Of a DNA stretch of 10,228 nucleotides, positions 1 to 8,300 are shown in pieces. The DNA comes from Pseudomonadota bacterium (GTDB lineage Bacteria; Pseudomonadota; Alphaproteobacteria; Acetobacterales; Acetobacteraceae). Made by a program: the position numbers and the translations under genes. The stretch is taken from assembly GCA_021845835.1 (NCBI GenBank), contig JAJZVE010000115.1, positions 1 through 10,228 on the forward strand, given 5' to 3'. The notes below the pieces were generated by a model that saw only the letters and a list, made by a program, of their open reading frames with translations, was not told the DNA's origin and ran no database searches. The stretch's first letter is position 1, and each line of letters begins with the position of its first letter.

Positions 1-799
1 CCGCGCCGATGTGAACCACTTCCACGCCGCCGGTGGCATGCCGTTCGTGATCCGCGAACTGCTGGACGCCGGCCTGCTGCACGAGGACGTGGCGACGGTC
101 GCGGGGCAGGGGCTGCGCAGCCACGTGGCGGAGCCGGGTCTGGGGGAGGACGGCGGCCTGGTGTGGCGTGCGCCGGCGGCGGCAAGCGGCGACGTTGCCA
201 TCCTGCGTCCCGCCGCGACGCCGTTCCAGCCGACCGGCGGGTTGCGCGTGCTGGAAGGCGACCTCGGGCGGGCGGTGATGAAAACCTCGGCGGTGGCGCC
301 GGAGCGGCACGTGATCGAGGCGCCGGCGCGCGTGTTCGACAGCCAGGAAGCGTTGCAGGCGGCGTTCCGGGCGGGCGAACTCGATCGCGACATGGTGGCG
401 GTGGTGCGCTTCCAGGGGCCGCAGTCGAACGGGATGCCGGAGCTGCACAAGCTGATGCCGCCGCTCGGCGTGCTGCAGGACCGCGGCCGGCGCGTGGCGC
501 TGGTGACGGACGGGCGGCTTTCGGGCGCGTCGGGCAAGGTGCCGGCGGCGATCCATGTCACGCCGGAGGCGGCCGAGGGCGGCCCGATCGCGCGGCTGCG
601 CGATGGCGACGTGGTGCGCGTCGATGCCGCGGCCGGGCGGCTGGACGTGCTGGTCGATGCGGCGGAATGGGCGGCACGCACGCCGGCAAGTGCCGACCTC
701 GCCGGCAGCCATGTCGGGGTGGGGCGCGAATTGTTCGCGTCGTTCCGGGCGAATGTCGGCCGGGCCGATGCGGGGGCGTCGATTTTCGCGGCGATCTAG
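1..799 (+). CDS. edd: Phosphogluconate dehydratase (Edd), 3' part; 5' end lies outside the window
   Basis: Edd converts 6-phosphogluconate to 2-keto-3-deoxy-6-phosphogluconate in the cytoplasmic Entner-Doudoroff pathway, using an Fe-S cluster. The reading frame is open from base 2 and ends at TAG 797-799, leaving about 265 C-terminal residues of a family of roughly 600. The first visible residues, around NHFHAAGG and the following [14 protein letters not shown], match the Edd mid-region. Further on, [14 protein letters not shown] is the IlvD/Edd C-terminal signature (TDGRxSG). The [12 protein letters not shown] that follows is typical of Edd rather than IlvD, which has a different sequence after the TDGR block. 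GTG at 11 is an internal valine, not a start. The gene converges on hldE with a 40-bp gap that holds a hairpin. Usual partners (zwf, eda, pgl) would have to lie upstream of the window. Assignment to Edd is firm; only the N-terminal part is unseen. Confidence 0.93.
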   Translation, partial: RADVNHFHAAGGMPFVIRELLDAGLLHEDVATVAGQGLRSHVAEPGLGEDGGLVWRAPAAASGDVAILRPAATPFQPTGGLRVLEGDLGRAVMKTSAVAPERHVIEAPARVFDSQEALQAAFRAGELDRDMVAVVRFQGPQSNGMPELHKLMPPLGVLQDRGRRVALVTDGRLSGASGKVPAAIHVTPEAAEGGPIARLRDGDVVRVDAAAGRLDVLVDAAEWAARTPASADLAGSHVGVGRELFASFRANVGRADAGASIFAAI

Positions 800-818
800 A
801 CAGGAACAGAACGGGTCG

Positions 819-846
819 GGGGTGGGCGGCGCGTCCCGCTCACCCC
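819..846. terminator. Hairpin between convergent edd and hldE, possible terminator
   Basis: GGGGTG (819-824), G825 and GCGG (826-829) face CCGC (836-839), T840 and CACCCC (841-846) across a six-base loop. In plus-strand RNA the G825/U840 wobble makes a continuous 11-bp stem. In minus-strand RNA the same position is an A/C mismatch. The stem covers the stop codon of hldE (840-842). No U-tract follows on the plus strand. On the minus strand only a mildly T-containing stretch follows. Position and stability suggest a terminator between tail-to-tail genes, but it is not a canonical intrinsic terminator. Confidence 0.4.
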
Positions 847-2339
847 GCCCGCTGATGGATGCGCCGGATCGTCGCCGTCGTGGAATGCCCGGCCTCCAGG
901 TCGATCAGCCGCACCTCGCCGCCGTGCGCGCGCACGATGTCGCCGCCGACCACCTCGTCGATGCGGTAATCCGCGCCCTTGAACAGCAGGTCCGGCAGCA
1001 GCGCGCCGATCAGCGCCTCCGGCGTGTCCTGCTCGAACAGCACCACCAGATCGACCGCGCCGATCGAGGCCATCACCGTTGCCCGCGCCATCTCGTTCTG
1101 TACCGGCCGGCCCTCGCCTTTCAGCCGCTTCACCGAGGCGTCGCTGTTCAGCCCGACCACCAGCCGGTCGCACGCGGCGCGCGCGCGCGCCAGCAGCCGC
1201 ACATGGCCGGGATGCACCAGATCGAAGCAGCCGTTGGTGAAGCCGACGCGCAAACCCTGCGCGCGCCACGCCGCCACCGTCGCGCCCGCCGCGTCCGTCT
1301 CGGCGATCTTGTCTTCCAGCGCCAGCAGCTCGCGCCGGTGCAGCGCCGCGCCGAGTTCGCCGTGGCTGACGGTCGCGGTGCCGGGCTTGCCGACCGAGAT
1401 GCCGGCGGCAACGTTGGCGAGCATCGCCGCGACCGGCATGTCCGCGCCGCAGGCCAGCCCGATCGCGAACGCGGCGACCAGCGTGTCGCCGGCGCCCGAC
1501 ACGTCGGCGACGGCGCGCGCGCGCGTCGGCACATGCAGCGGCGGCGCGTCGCGGCGCACCAGCGTCAGCCCTTTGGCCGAGCGCGTCACCAGCACCGCCC
1601 CCGCCGCCGCCTGCGCCAGCGCCGCCTCGCCGGCGCGCACCGCGCCGTCGTCGTCGTCGGTCGCAAGGCCGCTGGCGCGCGCCGCCTCGGCCTCGTTCGG
1701 CGTCAGCACATCGACGCCGCGATAGGCGGCGAAGCTGGCGCGTTTCGGGTCGGCGATCACCAGCTTGCCGGCGGCGCGCGCGGCAGCGATGGCGCCGGCC
1801 AGCACCCGGTCGGTCAGCACGCCCTTGGCGTAGTCGGACAGCACGACGACATCGGCCTGCGCCAGCGCCAGCTCGAACTCGGCCAGGATTTGCGCCTCCT
1901 GCGCCGGCGCGATGGCGCCGCTTTCCTCCTCGTCGAGGCGCAGCAACTGGTGGCCGCCGCTGACGAAGCGCGTCTTGACGGTGGTCGGCCGCTGCGGCAC
2001 CGGCACGAGGCAGGCGGTGATGGCGGGCGAGGCGGCCAGCAGCCGGCCGATCTCGGTCGCCGCGTCATCCATGCCCACCACGCCGACCAGCACCGCGCCG
2101 GCGCCCAGTGCCGCCACGTTCTGCGCCACGTTGGCGGCACCCCCCAGCACGGCGCGCCGCGCCTCCGCCTTCAGCACCGGGATCGGCGCCTCCGGCGAGA
2201 TGCGGCGCACCTCGCCCTGCACGTAGCGGTCAAGCATGATGTCGCCGAGCACCAGCACGCGGCCGTCGGCGAAACGCGGCAGCAGGCCGGGCAGCGTGCC
2301 GTCGGCGATGGCGGCGTCATGGGGATCGAGGCGGCTCAC
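840..2339 (-). CDS. hldE: Bifunctional D-glycero-beta-D-manno-heptose-7-phosphate kinase / heptose-1-phosphate adenylyltransferase HldE
   Basis: HldE phosphorylates heptose 7-phosphate at C1 and later adenylylates heptose 1-phosphate, two cytoplasmic steps towards ADP-L-glycero-D-manno-heptose for LPS core. It has 499 residues (E. coli HldE about 477). Residues about 25-330 are a PfkB/ribokinase-type kinase: GDIMLDRY (32-39), RISPEAPIPV (46-55), GGAANVAQN (66-74) and DVSGAGDT (279-286), with D285 the probable catalytic base. Residues about 360-499 are a cytidylyltransferase-like domain with TNGCFDLVHPGH (368-379, HxGH motif), LNSDAS (397-402) and the HSTT near the C-terminus. Both domains look intact. 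The start is GTG 2337-2339, preceded by AGGA with a 7-base spacer; the N-terminal extension of about 20 residues before the conserved region is ordinary. The gene diverges from hemN over a 121-bp gap. There is no sign of transfer or damage. Confidence 0.96.
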   Translation of the reverse strand: MSRLDPHDAAIADGTLPGLLPRFADGRVLVLGDIMLDRYVQGEVRRISPEAPIPVLKAEARRAVLGGAANVAQNVAALGAGAVLVGVVGMDDAATEIGRLLAASPAITACLVPVPQRPTTVKTRFVSGGHQLLRLDEEESGAIAPAQEAQILAEFELALAQADVVVLSDYAKGVLTDRVLAGAIAAARAAGKLVIADPKRASFAAYRGVDVLTPNEAEAARASGLATDDDDGAVRAGEAALAQAAAGAVLVTRSAKGLTLVRRDAPPLHVPTRARAVADVSGAGDTLVAAFAIGLACGADMPVAAMLANVAAGISVGKPGTATVSHGELGAALHRRELLALEDKIAETDAAGATVAAWRAQGLRVGFTNGCFDLVHPGHVRLLARARAACDRLVVGLNSDASVKRLKGEGRPVQNEMARATVMASIGAVDLVVLFEQDTPEALIGALLPDLLFKGADYRIDEVVGGDIVRAHGGEVRLIDLEAGHSTTATIRRIHQRAG

Positions 2340-2368
2340 GGCGCGGTCCTGTCGCTGTCTCGGTGCGC

Positions 2369-2374
2369 CTTATA
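2369..2374 (-). promoter_or_regulatory. Possible -10 element for hldE
   Basis: On the minus strand TATAAG (five of six to the sigma-70 -10 consensus) lies about 30 bases upstream of the hldE GTG. It is one of few A/T-rich spots in the gap. No good -35 sits at 16-18 bases, so this is a weak call. If used, transcription would start near 2362 and give a leader of about 23 bases. Confidence 0.25.
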
Positions 2375-2412
2375 CCCGTGCGGCCCACGGAAGTGGTAGC
2401 GCAATGGCGAAC

Positions 2413-2426
2413 TTGACGCAGATCAA
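2413..2426. promoter_or_regulatory. FNR/FixK-type binding site between hldE and hemN
   Basis: The 14-mer TTGACGCAGATCAA matches the Crp/FNR-family consensus TTGAT-N4-ATCAA at nine of ten fixed positions. The symmetry extends one base each side (CTTGA-N6-TCAAG). Oxygen-independent hemN genes are classic FNR/FixK targets in alphaproteobacteria, so the context supports a real site. Its centre is 2419.5. A class II activator position of -41.5 would put the transcription start at about 2461, which is the A of the preferred hemN ATG. The site could also influence the divergent hldE. The match is seen directly; function is inferred. Confidence 0.72.
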
Positions 2427-2460
2427 GGCGGCCGCAGGCGGCATCTGGCGTCTGTCGCGC

Positions 2461-3813
2461 ATGGACATCGATACCCTGCTCGCCAGGTACGACCTGCGCG
2501 TGCCGCGTTACACCAGCTACCCGACCGCGCCGCAGTTCCGCCCGGAGATCGATGCGGCCACGTATGCCGATTGGCTCGCGGCGCTGCCGGCGCAGGCGCC
2601 GGTGTCGCTTTACCTGCACGTGCCGTTCTGCGCCGAGCTGTGCTGGTACTGCGGCTGCCACACCACCGCGGTGCGGCATCGCGCGCCGCTGGACTCCTAT
2701 GTCGAGACGCTGCTGGCGGAAATCGACCTGGTGGCCGCCGCGATCGGCCAGCGGCTGCCGGTGACGCATGTGCACTGGGGCGGCGGCACGCCGCACATCC
2801 TGCCGCACGAGCATCTGGCCGCGATCATGGCGCGGCTGCGCCAGGTGTTCGCGATTGATGGCGGGGCGGAAATCGCGATCGAAATCGACCCGCGCACCGC
2901 CGGCGCCGCGGTGCTGGACGGGCTGGCCGGGATCGGGGTGACGCGGGCGAGCCTCGGCGTGCAGGATTTCGACCCCAGGGTGCAGCAGGCGGTGAACCGG
3001 CTGCAGAGCTACCAACAGACGCTCGCCTGCGCGGTCCGGCTGCGCGCGCGCGGCATCCGCTCGATCAACCTGGACCTCATCTACGGCCTGCCGCACCAGA
3101 CCGAGCAGGGCTTCGCCGAGACGGTGCGCCGGGCGCTGGACATCGCACCGGACCGGGTGGCGGTGTTCGGCTACGCGCATGTGCCGTGGATGAAGCGGCA
3201 TCAGGCGCTGATTTCCGAGGCCGACCTGCCCGACATGGCGGCGCGCCACCGCCAGATGCAGGCGGCGCACACGGAGCTGACCGGCGCCGGCTATGTGCCG
3301 GTCGGCCTGGATCACTACGCGCGGCCCGAGGAGGCGCTGGCCCAGGCCGCGGCCGAGGGGCGGCTGCGGCGCAACTTCCAGGGCTACACCACGGACGCGG
3401 CGCCGGTGCTGCTCGGCCTCGGCGCCTCGGCGATCGGCGCGCTGCCGCAGGGCTATGTGCAGAACGCCGCGGCGCTGCCGGACTATCGCACACGGGTGCG
3501 CGACGGGCGGCTGGCGACCGTGCGCGGCGTGGCGCTGGCGGGCGAGGATTGGCTGCGCCGCGACGTGATCGAGCAGCTGATGTGCCAGGGCCACGTCGAT
3601 CTGGCCGCCACGGCGGCGCGGCACGGCCGCGATGCCGCCGTGTTCACGGACGCCGAGCCGCAACTGGCACGGTTGGCGGCGGACGGCGTGATCACCTGGG
3701 ACGGCCCGCGCATCGCCATGCAGCCCGAGGCGCAGGTGCTGGTGCGGGCGGTGGCCAGCGTGTTCGACGCCTATCACAATCCCGAAGCCAGGCGTCACGC
3801 CCCCGCCGTCTGA
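2461..3813 (+). CDS. hemN: Oxygen-independent coproporphyrinogen III dehydrogenase HemN
   Basis: HemN is a cytoplasmic radical-SAM enzyme that decarboxylates two propionates of coproporphyrinogen III to give protoporphyrinogen IX without oxygen. With ATG 2461 it has 450 residues (E. coli HemN 457). YTSYPTAPQF (17-26) is the HemN N-terminal signature. C57, C61 and C64 form the CX3CX2C motif for the 4Fe-4S cluster, followed by C66 as in true HemN. HWGGGTP (105-111), the SAM-binding glycine motif, comes next. LGVQDFD (165-171), NLDLIYGLP (203-211) and RNFQGYTT (304-311) follow; the last separates HemN from HemW-like proteins. An alternative ATG at 2404 would add 19 residues. It has a weak GGAAG upstream, but it would bury the FNR-like box inside the coding region, so I prefer 2461. 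That start lacks a clear Shine-Dalgarno sequence, so a leaderless or very short-leader mRNA is possible. Confidence 0.94.
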   Translation: MDIDTLLARYDLRVPRYTSYPTAPQFRPEIDAATYADWLAALPAQAPVSLYLHVPFCAELCWYCGCHTTAVRHRAPLDSYVETLLAEIDLVAAAIGQRLPVTHVHWGGGTPHILPHEHLAAIMARLRQVFAIDGGAEIAIEIDPRTAGAAVLDGLAGIGVTRASLGVQDFDPRVQQAVNRLQSYQQTLACAVRLRARGIRSINLDLIYGLPHQTEQGFAETVRRALDIAPDRVAVFGYAHVPWMKRHQALISEADLPDMAARHRQMQAAHTELTGAGYVPVGLDHYARPEEALAQAAAEGRLRRNFQGYTTDAAPVLLGLGASAIGALPQGYVQNAAALPDYRTRVRDGRLATVRGVALAGEDWLRRDVIEQLMCQGHVDLAATAARHGRDAAVFTDAEPQLARLAADGVITWDGPRIAMQPEAQVLVRAVASVFDAYHNPEARRHAPAV

Positions 3814-3837
3814 GCGAGGCGCGCCTACATTCCCCGA

Positions 3838-3851
3838 CGGGCATCTGCCCG
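3838..3851. other. Small hairpin between hemN and the DUF4038 gene
   Basis: CGGGC-ATCT-GCCCG forms a perfect 5-bp stem with a 4-base loop in the 59-bp gap. The 9-mer CCCGACGGG occurs twice here, at 3833-3841 and 3853-3861, exactly 20 bp apart, flanking the hairpin. No T-run follows, so it is a poor terminator. It may be an operator, a processing site or chance in GC-rich DNA. Confidence 0.25.
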
Positions 3852-3872
3852 GCCCGACGGGAGGACGACGCG

Positions 3873-5312
3873 ATGCGGCTCCGGCGGCGTGATCTGCTGC
3901 AATCGGCCGCGGCGGCGCTTGGTGCCGGCGGCGCTCACGCACAGACCCGGCCCATGCCCGCCTTCCCGCTGCGCGCGGCACCGGACCGGCGCTACCTGGT
4001 CGATCGGGACGGCAAGCCCTTCTTCATCCTCGGCGACTCGCCGCAAGCCATCTATGCCGCGATCACGCCGGCCGAGGTCGAGGACTATCTGGCGTTCCGC
4101 CAGGCGCAGGGGTTCACCGCCCTGCTGGCGGACCCGGCCTTCTCCAACAACAACGACGGCTTCGTGCGCCCCGCCGCCAACGGGCATTTCCCGTTCCTGC
4201 GCAACGGGCAGGGCGGGCGCTACGACGGCGCCTCCGGCACCGCCGACTTCGCGACGCCCGATCCGGCGTACTGGGACTATGTTGACACGGTGCTCGCGCG
4301 GGCGGAGGCGCGCGGCTTCCTGGTGCTGCAATACGTGCTGGCCTGGGGCTATGGCGGCAAGACGATGTGGCGCGATCTGGTCAACCCGCGCAACGGCCGC
4401 GACGTGTGCTTCGCCTTCGGCCAGTTCCTCGGCCGGCGCTTCCGCGACCGCGCCAACGTGATCTGGATCGACGGCAGCGACTTCAACGGCGACGACCAGC
4501 CGTGCGCGCCCGACGGCAGCAGCGGCATCGCGCGGGCGCTGGCGGTGGCGGAGGGGATGCGCGCGGCCGGCGCGGCGCAACTGCGCACCGGCGACTGGAT
4601 GGCCGACAGCCTTGCCACCGACCAGCCGGCGTTCGCGCCGCTGATCGGGCTGAACGGCATTTATGCCTACGGCGACAAGGTCGGCCACAATGCCACGTAC
4701 TTCCAGGCGCGCCGCGCCTACCGGCACCGGCCGACGCTGCCGGCGTTCCTCAAGGAAACCGGCTACGAGGCCGAGCACCTGATCGGAGGCGATCCCGCGT
4801 CGGTGCGCAAATACGAATGGTGGTGCCTGCTCTCCGGCGCGACTGCCGGCGTGGTGTACGGTCACGGCGACATCTGGCGGTTCGTGCAGGGGCGCTGGCA
4901 GGCGGCGCTGCGCGCGCCGGGCGGCGCGGACATGCAGCGCCTCGGCGCGCTGATGCGCAGCCTGGCATGGCACGATCTGGTGCCCGCGGACCTGGCGGGG
5001 ATGCGGCGGCTGGTGGTCTCGGCCAGCGGTGCGGCAGACCCGCCGATCCCGGATTATGTCGCGGCGGCGCAGACCCGGGATGGGCGGCTGCTGGTCGCCT
5101 ACGTGCCGCCGTTCGGCGACGGTGCGCAACGCCTCACGCTTGATCTCGGCGGCATGGCGGCGCGCGCGGCGGCGACGTGGTGGGATCCGACGTCGGAGCG
5201 GACGCAGACGGCGGGGCGCTTGGCGCCCGGCACGCGGCCGTCCCTGGTCACGCCCGGACGCAACGCGGCGGGGGCGAACGACTGGGTGCTGCTGCTGCAG
5301 GCCGGCCTATAA
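3873..5312 (+). CDS. Secreted DUF4038-type putative glycoside hydrolase (apiosidase-like barrel) with C-terminal collagen-binding-like domain
   Basis: The protein has 479 residues. The start is ATG 3873, with GGAGGA at 3860-3865 and a 7-base spacer. The N-terminus RRRDLLQ, a hydrophobic Ala/Gly stretch and AHA-Q near residue 24 look like a Tat-type signal peptide, though the twin-arginine motif is not a perfect match. Residues about 38-345 resemble the DUF4038 (beta/alpha)8 barrel: DGKPFFILGD (46-55), NVIWIDGSD (195-203), LKETGYE (293-299) and a Trp/Gly-rich end around YEWW and VVYGHGD. D203 and E295 are the likely catalytic acids by analogy with GH140 apiosidases. Residues about 375-478 match the putative collagen-binding domain often fused C-terminally to DUF4038: YVAAAQTRDGRLLVAYVP, then TWWDPTSE, ending DWVLLL. 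It probably acts on a plant or bacterial polysaccharide in the periplasm; the true substrate is unknown. It lies 59 bp after hemN and may share its transcript. Confidence 0.85.
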   Translation: MRLRRRDLLQSAAAALGAGGAHAQTRPMPAFPLRAAPDRRYLVDRDGKPFFILGDSPQAIYAAITPAEVEDYLAFRQAQGFTALLADPAFSNNNDGFVRPAANGHFPFLRNGQGGRYDGASGTADFATPDPAYWDYVDTVLARAEARGFLVLQYVLAWGYGGKTMWRDLVNPRNGRDVCFAFGQFLGRRFRDRANVIWIDGSDFNGDDQPCAPDGSSGIARALAVAEGMRAAGAAQLRTGDWMADSLATDQPAFAPLIGLNGIYAYGDKVGHNATYFQARRAYRHRPTLPAFLKETGYEAEHLIGGDPASVRKYEWWCLLSGATAGVVYGHGDIWRFVQGRWQAALRAPGGADMQRLGALMRSLAWHDLVPADLAGMRRLVVSASGAADPPIPDYVAAAQTRDGRLLVAYVPPFGDGAQRLTLDLGGMAARAAATWWDPTSERTQTAGRLAPGTRPSLVTPGRNAAGANDWVLLLQAGL

Positions 5313-5324
5313 GCCGCGCCGGGA

Positions 5325-8300
5325 TCACGCCGCTGCCGCCGCCGCAGCCGGCAGCGGTGCCGCCGGCGCCGCACCCGGCAGTTCCACCGGCAGCCAGCCG
5401 GCGCCTTCGCTGGCCAGCAGTGCCGAGAGCATGGCCGCGCAGGAGCGGATATCCGGCGGCAGCAGCCGCACCACGAAGTCGAAGCTGATCGTGATCTCCA
5501 GCAGGCGTCCCTCCGTGCCCGCCAGCGGCACCACGATGCGCCGCCCGCCGCCCTCCTCGACGACCTGGCGGGCGAGTCGGACGCCGTTGCAGCCGATCTC
5601 GATCCCCTGGCAGCGCGCATCCTCCGGCAGCCACAGGTCGATGGCGAGGCGTTGCAGGCGCCGCGCGCTCCACAGCCGCAGGCGGACGCTGCCGTCGCAC
5701 CAGCCGTCATCGTGCAGGCCCCGCGCGGGGCCGAGCAGGAGCGGCAGGTCGGGCGGCGGCACGGCCTCGGCCAGATCGACCAGCAACGGCGCGTAGTAGT
5801 CTGCCATCAGGTGCCGGTACTCGCCGTACAGCGCCGCCGCCGGCACATCCACCGGGCGTTGCGCCGCCTCGCGGATGGCGGCGACCAGTTGTTCGGGCGA
5901 CGCGCCCGGCGGCACCGTCACGCCGACGCCGAGCGCGCGCATCCGCTCGCCGATGGCGCCGAAGTCGTAGGCGACCGGCGTCAGCCCGGCCTGCAGGCTT
6001 TCCGACAGCGTGTAGGAGAACGTCTCCGGAAACACGTTGAGCAGCAGCGCCACCCGGCACCGCGCCGCCGCCAGCGCCGCCACCGCCTCCGCCGGGCGAT
6101 AGCTGCCGCGCAGCGAGATGTTGTCATGGCGGCGCAGTTCCTCCTCGCGGTCGGAAAAGCCGACCACCACGAACGCGATGTCGTCGTGCCAGCGGCTGCA
6201 GTGCCGGGCGAGCTCGGTCAGCGCATGGATCCCCTTCTGCGGCCCGAGTGCGCCGGGCAGCGCGACGCGCAGTCCCGGCCCGGCGGGACGTGGCAGCGCG
6301 GCCGGCGGAGCGGCGAGTCCGGGCGGGGCGAAATGCGGCCGGACGCTGACCGAAAGTCCTGGGAACAGCGTGCGGTAACGCTCCGCGGTGTCCTGCGACG
6401 GCGCGATCACCTGCGCCGCGTCGCGCAGAAATCCGTCCCACAGGCTGCGCCAGGTCTCGCCGGCCTGCGCGTAGGGCAGCAGGCTCGGGTGCAGTTGCGC
6501 ATGCACCGGCCCCTGGCGGACGCACTGCGTGCATTTCGCCGCCGGCGGCATGCCGCAATAGCGCGCCCCGGCATCGAGCAGCGTCACCTTCGGGCAGGCA
6601 TAGAAGAAGTCGTGCAGCGTCACCGCATAGGGAATGCCGCAATCGCGCACGAATCGGGCGATGCCGTCCGGCAGGTCGATCAGGTGCTGCACGTGCAGGA
6701 AGCGCGGCGCCAGATCCAGGATGTCCGCCAGCACCGCTTCCTGCGGCGCGGCGGCCGGATAGCGCAGCGCCTCGTCGGTGCCGTAGCGGCGGAGCGCGAG
6801 GCGCGGCGTGCCCTCGGCGTCGGGCTCGGCGGCGAGCGCCAGCACCAGCCAGCCTTCCTGCGCCAGCCGTGCCATCAGGTCGGCGGCATGCCGCCCCGCG
6901 CCGCCATCGAGCGCCAGCGTCAGCAACACCGCCAGCCGCTCGTGCCGGCGCCAGACTGCCTTCTGGACGTTGTTGCGCAGGTCGTGCAGCGGGTCGGTGC
7001 GCAGAAAGCCGGCGACCAGCGCCGGGTAGAACGGATGCCGCGCCGCCACGGTGCGCAGGTTGGCGGCGAGCTGGGCGTCGCGCGCGGCCGAGGCGGAAAA
7101 GGACACCACGCCGACATGGCGCACATATACGTCCGCCGCGCACACGTTGCGCCAGCCGCGCAGCAGCGCGCGCAGGGAGAAATCATTCTCCTCGCCATAG
7201 CCGGTGCCGAACGCGGCGGCGTCGAACGGCCCGACATCGTCCAGCGCGGCGCGGCGGATGAACATGCAGAACCCGTGCGCGGTCGGGATGTCGCGCACCA
7301 CGCCCGCGTTCACCGTCTGGCAGATCGCATCGACCGCATCATACGGCAGATCCCACGGGTCGGCGGGATCGCCGGGCGGGGCGGGCAGGCTGTAGGCGGT
7401 GGCGTTGTTGGACAGCGGCGTGACCGTCGCGATCGCGGGGTCGGACGCGGCGGCACGATACAGCCGGTCGAGGAAGCCGGGCGGCGCCAGCGTGTCGGCG
7501 TTCAGCAGCAGCACGTCCGCCGTCCGCGACAGCGCCATGCCGCGATTGACGCTCTCGACAAAGCCGAGATTGGTGTCGTTGCGCAGCAGCAGGATGCGCC
7601 CCGCGGCGGCGAGATCGCGCAGCGCGGCGCTCAGCGACGGCTCGGGCGAGCAGTCGTCGATCACCACGACCCGGTGGCGCACGCGGCTGCCGCCGTCGAG
7701 CACGCTGGCGAGGCAGGCGAGCGTTTCCGCCTCGCCGCGATACACCGGCACGATCACGTCGAGCTCGGGCGGCGAGGAGCGCGGCTGGAACGGCGTGCCG
7801 CGCAGCGTCACCGCGCCGGGCAGGTCGGTGGCCGTGACCGACCCGGCCAGCGCCGGCAGCAGCACCGCAGCGAACAGCCGTCCGGCGGCGGAGCGGCCGA
7901 GCTGCCGCGCCGCCGCGGCGGCGGCGGTGACGGCGGCGGGCAGGGTGGCGCCGCGCAGGATCGGCCCGAACGGCTGGCAGAGCGTGCCGGCGACGGTGAT
8001 CGTTACCAGTTCCGCCAGCGCATCGTCCGGCCGCGGCGGCAACGCCACCGCGAACCCGCCGCCGGCGATCGCCGGTGTGCGCCCCGCCAGCTCCGGCCGC
8101 GGCAGGTCGTTGCAAACCGCCAGGCGCTGCTCGCCGCAGGCGATGTCCAGCGTCAGCGGCGAGTCCGGGCGCAGCAGGTCATGGATCCAGCCGACCAGCC
8201 GCTCGTCCTGCGCCACGTCGAGGCCGGTGCGGTACTCCGACCGGAACGGCAGGTCCAGGGGCGGCAGCCGCGGGTCCATCCAATGCAGCCCGAGCCGGTG

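Noticed and set aside
555..2399. 614-codon plus-strand open frame overlapping the end of edd and lying antisense to hldE
   Set aside because: It is rich in Arg, His and Gln with no recognisable domain, and runs opposite a clear, full-length hldE. Long antisense frames are expected in DNA this rich in G+C.
2317..3981. 554-codon minus-strand open frame opposite hemN
   Set aside because: Its sequence is the antisense shadow of hemN and shows no family features.
3825..5129. 434-codon minus-strand open frame opposite the DUF4038 gene
   Set aside because: Composition typical of antisense shadows, while the plus strand encodes a signal peptide, barrel and C-terminal domain with a good ribosome binding site.
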